NCBI GenBank assembly: GCA_965243165.1
Contig: OZ251535.1
Location: 2,976,001-3,040,000 of the forward strand
Source of the DNA: CATQHD01 sp965243165
GTDB lineage: Bacteria; Actinomycetota; Acidimicrobiia; Spongiisociales; Spongiisociaceae
Direction: 5' to 3'
DNA length: 64,000 nucleotides
In this document: in pieces, positions 1 through 8,100 of the stretch
Layout of the letters: each line of letters opens with the position of its first letter
Position numbering within the stretch: position 1 is the first letter of the stretch
The notes under the pieces: generated by a model
Database searches by the model: none
Seen by the model: only the letters and a program-made list of their open reading frames with translations
Told to the model about the DNA's origin: nothing
Translations under genes and position numbers: made by a program

Positions 1-3000
1 GGTAGAGCTCGTCGAGCGCTCTGTCCACCCCTTCGGCGAACAGGGTGCCGGGATATGCCTCCCTATAGTTCCTCAGCCGGTCCCAGCAGCGCTTGCGGAC
101 CCCGGTGAGGGCGCCTTCCTGATGGGCGGCCGGGGTGAGCAGCGGGCCGGTGACCGCTTGGGCAACCAGCTCGTGGTGGTTGGGAAGCGGCTTTGGAAGA
201 GGGGCGCCGGCGGGCCGGGGTTCGCACTCCGCCGTCCGCAGCGCCTGGTACGGGTCGAGCAGGCGGGATTCGCCCTCCAGGTCGGTGAAGGCGAGGGCGG
301 GCAGGTTGTGCTCTTTCTGAACGCACACCAACACACCCCCCCCCCCCCGCGTTGCCCGGGCAGGCGCGGAGGCGTAGCTGCCGTCCGCCAGGTTCTCGGC
401 GCGGCGGGCCGACTCGGGGTGGTTTATCTCCGCATCCCGCCATATCTCATAGGCGCGGGAGGCCCAGTCCACTTCCTCGTCCGGCTCCGACAGATCATCC
501 ATGCGGGCGTTCTCGTCGTACAGCCCTTCCAGGAAACGCCGCTCCCCCTCTTGGCCGAAGAACTCCTCGTCGGATCCGAACACATAGGCGTGCTCCGCCA
601 AGCGGCGGGCGATCCGCTCCCGCAGCCCGATCACCTCGTCCACCCCTTCGGCGGGCAGGAAGGAATAGACCAGCACCCGCGGGCTGGACTGGCCGATCCG
701 ATCCACCCGACCCGCCCGCTGGATGATCTTGACGATCGCCCAGGGCAGGTCGAAGTTGACCACGATGTGGGAGTCTTGGAGGTTCTGCCCTTCCGACAGG
801 ACGTCCGTCGCCACCAGCACCCGGACTTCTTCATCGCCGTCGGGCAGCCCGCCGATGGGTTGGTTGGCCCGGGGGGAGAACCGCCGGGCGGCCAGGGTGG
901 GATCATCCGAAGAACCCGAAACCGGCTCCACCGACCGCACGCCCCTCGCCCGCAGGGCCCGGGCCGCGTATTCGGCCGTGTCCCGGTATTCGGTGAAGAT
1001 CAGCACCTTGTCGCGGCGGTGCGGGCCCGTGAGCAGCTCCTCCAAGGCGTCTAGTTTGGAATCCTGTTCGTGCCGCCAATAGCCCAGCCGCCGCAGGAGG
1101 ACCTCCAGTATCCCGCTGTCGTGACGGAGCGCCTCCTCCAGTTCTTCGGTGAACAGTTCCGGCCGAAGCCAACCGAGCGGCTTGGGCGGCTTGGCCGCCA
1201 ATTCCTGATAGACGTCCTCGGCCGCCTGCTTCCATTCGGCGGCGGAGCGGGGTGAACGGGGCGGGCGGCCGGAACCCCGGTCGAGCAGCCATTCTTCGGC
1301 GCTTTCTTCGTCTTCGGGCCGGCCGACTTCCAGCGGATCGGCGTATTGGCCGATAGGCAGCCTCCCCCCGGTCCGGACCGCATGCAGATACACCCGGTTG
1401 CGCAGCAGGTGCCGCTCCAGGCTGAGGACGAATGCGGCCCCCGATGAAGACAGCCTCTTGTAGAGCATGGCCTTGGTGATGCCGGTCAGGTTCCCCGCCG
1501 CCCGCTTCCAGTCCGCCAGGATTTCGGCTTCTTCCTCGGTCGGGGCGGCCCTCTCGTCCAAATAGCGGGGCAAGCTGTAGCGGGGGAGCTTCAGAGCTTC
1601 GACCGCGTCGAGGGTCCCATCGGAAGTCATGGCCGCCGCCGATGTTCCCTCCTCCACCTCATGGAGGATGGTCCTGGGGGTCCGCTCGGGGAAAGAAACG
1701 GCCTTCCCGTCGGACATGACGAGGCTGCCCCCGTAGTTCTTCTCGATGAAACGGCGGGTGCGGCGGATCAGGAACAGCGACATCAGACGCCGCCAATCCT
1801 CCGGCTCTTCGCTGCGGGTGAACGCCCCCAAGGTCTGCAGCTTGCCGCCGCATTTCTGGGAGAACTCGAACTCCCCCTCCGCTCGAACGGCCTGCTCCGG
1901 GCGGATGCCCAGATCGGCGTCGGGATGGACGAACAGACCCAGCTGGCCGGCGACGTCTCCGAAGCGCTTGTTGTAGGGGGTGGCGGTGAGGAGGATCACC
2001 TTGCTGTCGTTGCGTTGTATGTAGTCCTTGATCTGCCGATGGTCCAGGCGGGCCGGGTTGCGGAGGTTGTGGCTCTCGTCGATTATCACCAACCGGTAAC
2101 GGCGCATGTCCGGCAGCTTCCTGGCCGCCATCGACAGGGGCAGCACCTCGGCGTGCAGACGGTAGTGGTATACGTAGCCTTTCCACATCGCCGCCAGGTT
2201 CTTGGGGCAGATGATCAGGGTCTCGAAACCCCGCTCCTCTTGGAGGAGCAACGCCAGGGCGGAGGCGGTCATCGTCTTGCCCAAACCGACCACATCCCCC
2301 ATCATCACCCCGCCCCGGCGGTCGAGGATGCGGGCGGCGATCTTCACGGCCGCCGCCTGGTGGTCGAACAGATCGCGGGCCATCGATTCGGGCAGGCCGT
2401 ATTCGACCAGACCCTCCCGGGCTTCGCGGGACAGGTGGTAGGCCAGCTTCAGATAGATGAGATAGGGGTCGATCAGGCGTCCGCCCGCCCAAGAGTCCTC
2501 CAGCAGCTCGATCAGGTCGGGCGTGATGTCCAGGCAGAACTGGTCGCCCCACAGCCTGTCGAACCAGCGTTGGAGTTTGCGGGTTGCGTCGTGGTCGAGT
2601 ACATCCACGTTCAGCTCGCCTTGCCGGACCAGGCCGGACAGGGTGAAGTTGGAGGAACCGACGAAGCCGGTCGCCGGGTTGTCGTGGTCGCCCCGGCGGC
2701 AGAGGTAGAGCTTGGCATGCAGCCGGTGCCGCAGGTACAGCTTGGCCCAGACGCGGTCCTCCCGCAGCCGGCGGGCGAGGTGGCGCAGGGCGGCTTCGTC
2801 CGCCGAGGTCGGACAGCCGAAGGTCAGCTGCCGGCGCAAGCCGGCCAGGATCTGGCGGCGCAGCCGATTGGCGGTCTTGTTGTCCATCCGACCGGCGCCG
2901 CCGCCGATGCGGAGGGCGGCTGCCAGCTCCTTGTCCGGCGGGTCGGTCCTCCCCAGCAGCAGCCGCACCTTCGGGCCGCCGCCGGCCCCGGCGCCGGGAT

Positions 3001-3148
3001 CGGGCATCTCGTCCACCGCCTCGGCCAGCAGGCCCCAACCCCGCAGGTTGAAGTAGCCGACGCAGGCGTCCAGCCGGTGTGAAGCCGCCAGCGAGCGCCT
3101 CAGCGCCTCGTCGAGGTGGGAATCGATGTTGTCGAATATCCGGGGCAT
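1..3148 (-). CDS. PLD-nuclease/SNF2-type helicase (3' end beyond window)
   Basis: Large helicase reading leftwards off the window, about 1049 codons visible. The N-terminal part has a phospholipase-D-like HxK element (HAKLYL, near residue 144) followed by GSSNFT (near 163). A SNF2/HepA-like motor follows: Walker A GDVVGLGKT (near 285), DESHN (near 358) and motif VI RVDRIGQ (near 818). The ATG at 3148 starts MPRIFDNIDSHLDEAL and no in-frame stop occurs down to base 1. PLD-helicase fusions are usually associated with phage or plasmid defence, so that role is inference from family and from the toxin locus next door. A run of 13 G lies in frame near residue 935. The reading frame and protein-like sequence continue on both sides (VQKEHNLPALAFTDLEGES follows), so the gene is ON in this copy. 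Confidence 0.85.
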   Translation of the reverse strand, partial: MPRIFDNIDSHLDEALRRSLAASHRLDACVGYFNLRGWGLLAEAVDEMPDPGAGAGGGPKVRLLLGRTDPPDKELAAALRIGGGAGRMDNKTANRLRRQILAGLRRQLTFGCPTSADEAALRHLARRLREDRVWAKLYLRHRLHAKLYLCRRGDHDNPATGFVGSSNFTLSGLVRQGELNVDVLDHDATRKLQRWFDRLWGDQFCLDITPDLIELLEDSWAGGRLIDPYLIYLKLAYHLSREAREGLVEYGLPESMARDLFDHQAAAVKIAARILDRRGGVMMGDVVGLGKTMTASALALLLQEERGFETLIICPKNLAAMWKGYVYHYRLHAEVLPLSMAARKLPDMRRYRLVIIDESHNLRNPARLDHRQIKDYIQRNDSKVILLTATPYNKRFGDVAGQLGLFVHPDADLGIRPEQAVRAEGEFEFSQKCGGKLQTLGAFTRSEEPEDWRRLMSLFLIRRTRRFIEKNYGGSLVMSDGKAVSFPERTPRTILHEVEEGTSAAAMTSDGTLDAVEALKLPRYSLPRYLDERAAPTEEEAEILADWKRAAGNLTGITKAMLYKRLSSSGAAFVLSLERHLLRNRVYLHAVRTGGRLPIGQYADPLEVGRPEDEESAEEWLLDRGSGRPPRSPRSAAEWKQAAEDVYQELAAKPPKPLGWLRPELFTEELEEALRHDSGILEVLLRRLGYWRHEQDSKLDALEELLTGPHRRDKVLIFTEYRDTAEYAARALRARGVRSVEPVSGSSDDPTLAARRFSPRANQPIGGLPDGDEEVRVLVATDVLSEGQNLQDSHIVVNFDLPWAIVKIIQRAGRVDRIGQSSPRVLVYSFLPAEGVDEVIGLRERIARRLAEHAYVFGSDEEFFGQEGERRFLEGLYDENARMDDLSEPDEEVDWASRAYEIWRDAEINHPESARRAENLADGSYASAPARATRGGGGVLVCVQKEHNLPALAFTDLEGESRLLDPYQALRTAECEPRPAGAPLPKPLPNHHELVAQAVTGPLLTPAAHQEGALTGVRKRCWDRLRNYREAYPGTLFAEGVDRALDELY
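336..348 (-). repeat. 13-base poly-G tract inside helicase ORF
   Basis: Thirteen consecutive C on the plus strand, G on the coding strand, encoding a Gly run within the PLD-SNF2 helicase. The upstream frame from ATG 3148 is preserved through the tract. Any gain or loss of one or two bases would frameshift the last 110 or more residues. Homopolymers of this length are unstable during replication and also error-prone in sequencing. Confidence 0.8.
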
Positions 3149-3300
3149 CCGCCCCCTCCCGCCGGTTGGGACCGGCCCGATTTTAGCGTCCTGCCTCCCG
3201 CCCGCCGTTCGGCCCAGACCTGACCAGGCGGCCGAGCCAGACCCGTGAGAGGCGGCGCGCCCGCCCGCCGAACAGCAGAATGACAAAAAAATCTGCAGGA

Positions 3301-3334
3301 ATCGGCGGCATAGAACGCCGATGCAGGTAATAAT
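3301..3334 (+). promoter_or_regulatory. Inverted repeat and -10 element ahead of toxin-antitoxin locus
   Basis: Perfect 7-bp inverted repeat ATCGGCG (3301-3307) / CGCCGAT (3316-3322) with an 8-base loop, followed by TAATAAT at 3328-3334, a good -10 candidate. A GGAGAGACGGGACGG purine-rich stretch precedes the ATG at 3363. The position suits an autoregulatory operator of a toxin-antitoxin operon; that function is inferred. Confidence 0.4.
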
Positions 3335-3362
3335 GGGCGCCGAGCGGAGAGACGGGACGGAC

Positions 3363-3713
3363 ATGTCAGATGATATAACGATCAGGTACCCGCGGCCGGG
3401 CCTGCGAGTCGAGGAATGGACCAGCCCCGGGGGCACCTACAAGGAAATCAAGGTCATTCCCGAGGAGTACGAACACGAAACCCGGGAGGAGATGGCCGAG
3501 CGCCTGGGCTTGGACCTCAGCCTCTTCCAACGCAAGACCGACAACGAAACCCCCGAAGAGAGAGCCGAACGCATCAAGAGAGACGTAGCGGAACTCGACG
3601 CCTACCTAGAAGAAATAGGCTGGTCTATAACCGAGGAAGAACAAGCCGAAGTAGACGCCGTGTTGAAACGAATGGGTCTCCCCACCTCGGACAGCGAGGA
3701 GAACTCTGAGTAA
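3363..3713 (+). CDS. Antitoxin-like acidic protein, copy 1
   Basis: 116 aa, rich in Glu, beginning MSDDITIRYPRPG and ending in an acidic tail. The ATG at 3363 is preferred over an in-frame ATG at 3321 because it aligns exactly with the start of the paralogue at 3774 and has a purine-rich ribosome site just upstream. The predicted fold is mostly helical after a short beta-like N-terminus. I do not recognise a named family. Its near-identical neighbour is translationally coupled to a PIN-domain toxin, so an antitoxin role is inferred. This copy has no toxin of its own: a 60-base spacer leads straight into copy 2. Confidence 0.7.
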   Translation: MSDDITIRYPRPGLRVEEWTSPGGTYKEIKVIPEEYEHETREEMAERLGLDLSLFQRKTDNETPEERAERIKRDVAELDAYLEEIGWSITEEEQAEVDAVLKRMGLPTSDSEENSE

Positions 3714-3773
3714 ACCGGCGGCGGAGGACAACGTTCGGGTAATACAGTTGCAGAGCAGAAAGACGGAACAGAA

Positions 3774-4124
3774 ATGTCAGATGAAGTAACGATCAGGTAC
3801 CCGCGGCCGGGCGTGCGAGTCGAAGAGTGGACCAGCCCCGGGGGCACTTACAAGGAGCTCGAGGTAATTTACGAGGAGTATGAGCACGAGACCCGGGAGG
3901 AGTGGGCCGAGCGCCTGGGCTTGGATATCAGCCTCTTCCAGCGCAAGACAGATAACGAAACTCCCGAGGAGAGAGCCGAGCGTATCAAGAAGGACGTAGC
4001 GGAATTCGACGCCTACCTAGAGGAGATAGGCTGGTCTATAACCGAGGAGGAACAAGCCGAAATAGACGCCGTGTTGAAGCGAATGGGTCTCCCCACTTCG
4101 GACAGCGAAGAGGAATCTGAGTGA
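3774..4124 (+). CDS. Antitoxin-like acidic protein, copy 2 (partner of PIN toxin)
   Basis: 116 aa, about 90% identical to the preceding gene along its whole length (MSDEVTIRYPRPG start, IGWSITEEEQAE near the C-terminus). Its TGA stop overlaps the GTG start of the PIN-domain gene (GTGA at 4121-4124), an arrangement typical of antitoxin then toxin. That makes this the functional partner of the toxin by context. No standard VapB DNA-binding motif is obvious, so this may be a less familiar antitoxin class. DNA binding could instead reside in the ITIRYPRPG-type N-terminus; this is inference. Confidence 0.75.
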   Translation: MSDEVTIRYPRPGVRVEEWTSPGGTYKELEVIYEEYEHETREEWAERLGLDISLFQRKTDNETPEERAERIKKDVAEFDAYLEEIGWSITEEEQAEIDAVLKRMGLPTSDSEEESE

Positions 4125-4507
4125 CCGGTACTACCTATGATGCGGGCGCTTTAATCGCACTTGAGCGCCAAAACAACAAGATGGTCAACTTTCATAGAAG
4201 TATTGTCAAAAGGGGGATCAAGCCGGTGGTGCCCGCTGGTGTGCTGGCTCAGGTGTGGCGGGGCGGAAGCGGGCGGCAGGCCCCTCTGGCGCGAGCATTG
4301 AAACAATGCACCGTCGAACCCCTAGACGAAGCCCTGGCCAAGCAGGTAGGCGAAGCGGGCAGACGGTTGAGCTCCCCTGATGTAGTGGACATCTCCGTGG
4401 TGATCAGCGCACTCAGCCGCGGCGACCAAGTGTTCACCAGCGATCCCGACGACATAGAACGAATATCCAACTCTCTGAACGTAAAGCTGTTGATTCACCC
4501 TATCTGA
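4121..4507 (+). CDS. PIN-domain ribonuclease toxin (VapC-like)
   Basis: 128 aa from a GTG start overlapping the preceding stop. PIN hallmarks are visible in order: YDAGALIALER with the first acidic residue at Asp7, PAGVLAQVWRGG, DVVDISVV with the central Asp, and TSDPDDIERI near the C-terminus. Proteins of this family are Mg-dependent RNases that stop growth when the cognate antitoxin is lost. The length fits single-domain actinobacterial PIN toxins. The acidic cluster appears complete, so the enzyme is probably active. The upstream antitoxin differs from the usual VapB, so I keep the family-level name. Confidence 0.85.
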   Translation: MTGTTYDAGALIALERQNNKMVNFHRSIVKRGIKPVVPAGVLAQVWRGGSGRQAPLARALKQCTVEPLDEALAKQVGEAGRRLSSPDVVDISVVISALSRGDQVFTSDPDDIERISNSLNVKLLIHPI

Positions 4508-4543
4508 GTTGCAGGAGAAGATGCAGCAGTTGACGGCTGACGG

Positions 4544-4877
4544 CTGATCGATCAGGAGTCAGCCGCGGCGAGGGCGGCTTGGTCGGCCAACAGGGTGACC
4601 GTGTTGTCGATGATCTGGAGGAAGCCGCCTTCCACCCATACCGGTACCCGGTCGTCTCCCGTCCGGATATCTACTTCTCCGGGGACCAAGGCGGCCATCA
4701 GGGGTTCGTGGCGGGCGAGGATGCCGATCTCGCCGTCGACCGTCCGGGCGACCACGAACTCCGCCTCGCCGGACCACAGCACCCCTCCTCGGGCGACACC
4801 ACGTCGATCCGCATCGAAGCGGAGGCGGCAACCATCAGGAGGCCGCCCCCTCTATCTCGCGGGCCTTGCGCACGGCG
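4544..4877. repeat. Left direct repeat (atpC plus last codons of atpD)
   Basis: About 334 bp that match 9017-9358 at roughly 90% identity, in the same orientation. Both copies begin with the palindrome CTGATCGATCAG (4544-4555 and 9017-9028) and end within the last ~15 codons of atpD (after cacggcg). Together they bracket the surface-protein gene. Confidence 0.85.
4552..4835 (-). pseudogene. atpC pseudogene (frameshifted duplicate of ATP synthase epsilon)
   Basis: Second copy of the epsilon-subunit gene. From ATG 4835 it reads MVAASASMRIDVVSPEE, then goes out of frame. It has two extra bases near 4789 (cacccctcctcggg against cacctcctcggg in the intact copy). The correct frame resumes as LWSGEAEFVVARTVDGEIG and runs to the stop at 4552. 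Just upstream, 4836-4877 retains the last codons of atpD. It has no functional atpD of its own. It is probably the displaced original or a decayed duplicate created when the surface-protein segment was inserted. Confidence 0.85.
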
Positions 4878-5018
4878 CTCTCGACCACCAAAACGGCGAA
4901 GGGCCAAAACGCTTCCACCCGGCTGGCGGGGAGAAGGCTGCCCGGGGAGGGTTGTGTTGAGGCTTCGCGAAGTGTTGTGGGTTCTAAAACCCCAGGTAAA
5001 ACATCTAGGACAGAGAAG

Positions 5019-5050
5019 TTGACGGGGGGGGGGGGGGGTAGTTGTAGCAT
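5019..5050 (+). promoter_or_regulatory. Promoter with 15-G spacer tract (candidate phase-variable promoter)
   Basis: TTGACG at 5019-5024 matches five of six -35 consensus bases. It runs directly into an uninterrupted G tract (5024-5038), followed by a -10 candidate TAGCAT (5045-5050). The present spacer is 20 bases; losing three G would give 17. A homopolymer between -35 and -10 is the classic arrangement for slipped-strand control of transcription. It lies ~70 bases before the start codon of the surface-protein gene. Confidence 0.55.
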
Positions 5051-5119
5051 AAGGTCTGGGCTTTGGGGTCTGCCGTTGTTCGGGGCCAGCTGAGGAGTCC
5101 AGCGAATAAGGAGGGTGTT

Positions 5120-8100
5120 TTGCGGTCTTTGAGTTTGGGTGGTGTGCGGCGGCGGTCGTGGTTGGCTGTTGCGGCTGTGTTGGGTTTGGTTGGGTCGTTG
5201 TTGGCGGTGGGGGTGGTTCGGCCGGTGGGGGCGGTGTCGGGGGAGGCTGATCGGGAGGCTTTGTTCTCGGCGTGTGTGGGGCCGGCGTTGGAGTCGAGGG
5301 GTTTGGTGGATGTGGTGGGTTCGTTCGCGGAGGACGCGGTGAATTGTTTGGGTCATTTTGGGGTGACGCAGGGTCGGACGGAGACGACGTATGATCCGGG
5401 TGCTCCGGTGTTGCGTTGGCAGATGGCTTTGTTTTTGAGTCGGGCGGCGGTTCCGGCGGGGGTGTCGTTGCCGGCGGATACGTCTGATGTTGAGTTGACG
5501 GATTTGGGGGATGCGTCTGAGGATACGCGGACGGCGGTTTTGCAGATGGCGAAGTTGGGGATTATGCCTGGGTTTGGGGGGTTGTTTTATCCGGGGCGTA
5601 ATGTGACGAGGGCGAATATGGCTGAGATGTTGGATTCGTTTTTGGAGAGGGCGCAGGTGGGGACTGGTGCGTTTGGGGGTGAGGTGTTCGAGTTGGGGGA
5701 TGTGAGTCCTGATGATGAGGTGTTTGGTGATATTGATCAGGTGACTCGGGGTGAGTATTCGGCGATTCGGCGTATGTTCGAGGTGGGGGTTGCTCGGGGT
5801 ACGTCGGATGATGCGTTTTCTCCGGGTGGTTTGGTGACGCGGGCGCAGATGGCTGTGTTTATTACGCGGATGTTGGCGCATACGGCTGCTCGGCCGGTGG
5901 GGTTGACGTTGCAGGTGTCGAGGGATGCTGTTACGACTGGTGAGTCGGTGGATGCGGCGGTGTCGGTGCGGGGGTCGGATTTGATGGCGTTGCCGGATGA
6001 GAAGATTGATGTGTTTTCTTCGACTGATGCGGGTAATGCGTTTGGGGAGGATGGGCGTTGTGTGAGTGATTCGGTGAAGGCGGAGACGCATTCGTCGGCG
6101 TGTGAGATTGTGTTTAGTGATGAGTCGACTGATCCTTCGGGTGATTGGTCGGGTACGGTGAATTTGGAGGATGATTCGGCGACGATTTGGGCGTGGTCGG
6201 GTGATGTGGGTGATGTGTTCGATGCGGATGATGTGTCGGCTTCGTCGGTGGAGGTGGCGGTGTCGAAGCCGGGGGTGAAGTTGATGGTGTCGGATGATTT
6301 GCCTGCGAATGCGTCGGCGGCGAAGTTTGGGGCTTCGGTGAAGTTCACTATTCAGGTGGTGGATGAGGATGGTGAGCCGGTGGCGTTGGAGGGGGTGAAG
6401 TTCTCGGGTTCTGTTTCGGAGATTGTTGATAGCGGCGCGGAGGGGGTTGCGCCGACTGCGTCTTCGACTGGGACTTCGTATACGACGGATGAGGCGGGGA
6501 TGGTGGAGCTTACGTTCCGTCAGAATGATCCGCGGTCGGGGACGCGGGGTGATGCGGCGTGGTTGGATTTGGATTTGTGGGCGGGCCGGCACGCTGATTT
6601 TACGGCTGCGTTCGAGATCGATGACAAGACGACGTTGGAGATGGTGGGCGTCGAGGACGGCCGGACGGCGGAGCAGCGTGCTGCGTTTGCGCCTGCTCCT
6701 CGGGGTGATGCGGCTGTGGTGTGGGAGGACACGGTGGCTAAGGCGTCGGTGTTGAAGCTGACGCAGGCTGTGGAGTTCCATGAGGCGTCGGAGTCGGGTC
6801 AGGGTGCGTCGAATACGGTTACGGCTACGTTGACGGATCAGTACGGTGATGGGGTGTCGCGCCAAGTGGTCGAGTTCGCCTCCGACGACGCGGCGGGCAT
6901 CGGCGCCAAACCCTCCTCAGGCAACGACCCGGTGCCTTTGTACTATTACAACGCAGCCCGCCTGAGGAGGACGGCTGCTCCGACGATCGCCGCTGATGTG
7001 GATCCGACCCGCGGTCTGAAGGGGTCGGCATCGACGGCGCGGACGAAGACCACCAACCGGCTGGGGGTGGCCACCCTCACCTACAACCGAGACTCCTCCG
7101 ACGCCGGGATCGAGACGATCACCGCCCGGGTGAAGGCCGAGCTGTCCGTTCCTCTGGCTCAGGCCAGGGATCCGTTGGGCAGCGACGACGCGATGCGGCA
7201 CGAGGACAAGTGGGACGCCCGCAGCGGCGACATCGTAGCCGAGCGGATCTACCACTATTGGGCCGAAGAACCGGAGAAGGATGGATCGGCGCGGGGCCGT
7301 CTGATGGTGAACGACGCCGAGAACAACCGGCTGATCCTGGTCGGCGACAACAAGGTGTCGATGGTCGAATACGACTCGAACGATCAATTCGACGCCACTG
7401 ACGGCCCCGCCCTGCTGGCCGACTTCGAGAAGGACCTGAAGGACAAAGCCGAGCACATCTCGGTTTCCTCGTATCAGACCGACTCGAAGAAGGTGAGCCG
7501 GATCACGGCTGAGCCGGAGTGGGATCGGTTGTTCCCGTTCTCGGCGGATGAGGAGACGGCCGACAACCTGCTGCAGCGGTTCGGAGCTTCGGTCGCGGCG
7601 GACGGCGGGGTGATCGTGGTGGGCGCCCCCCGCTACCAGTACGAGGCGGGCAGCTCCAACCAGCAGGTCGGCCGGGTGTACGTCTATGAGGGCGCCGCCG
7701 ACGACGACCCGGCGATCCTCGAAATGCCCGAGGCCGACCGGGCGGAAACTGCACACTTCGGCAGCCTGGTCGATATCAGCGGCGACACCATAGTCGCGGC
7801 GTCTCCCGAACTACTCAACAACCAAGGAACAGTCTACGTGTACGTCAAGCCGTCGGGCGGTTGGGCGGACACCAGCACACCCACCGCCGCTTTGTCGTCT
7901 CCGCATTTCAGCCTCAACAATCAATTCGGCCGTCAAGCGGCTATTGACAAGGACACGATCGCGGTCTCGTCCGTAGGGGGGATAGCCGTCTTTACGACCG
8001 ATGACGATTGGGCCACCAACACCGCCAGCGCGTTGCAACACGACCTCGGCGCGGGCAACACCGTCGCTACTGGCCAAAACAGCAGAACTATCGACATCGA

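Larger units (their letters stand above)
3363..4124 (+). repeat. Tandem duplication, 411-bp period
   Basis: The starts of the two antitoxin-like genes lie 411 bases apart, and both coding sequences and the few bases before each ATG are closely similar. This indicates a recent tandem duplication of the antitoxin unit without the toxin. Confidence 0.8.

Noticed and set aside
336..348. Possible frameshift in the helicase at the poly-G tract
   Set aside because: Codon-by-codon reading from ATG 3148 shows the frame is kept and the downstream sequence is protein-like in that same frame.
5063..5119. ATG 5063 as start of the surface protein
   Set aside because: It would put 19 extra residues ahead of the signal peptide; AAGGAGG with TTG 5120 fits far better.
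4835..6865. 676-codon minus-strand ORF opposite the surface-protein gene, very Arg-rich
   Set aside because: It is a by-product of the C-poor codon bias on the plus strand; the protein is low-complexity and the plus strand has signal peptide, SLH motifs and a ribosome site.
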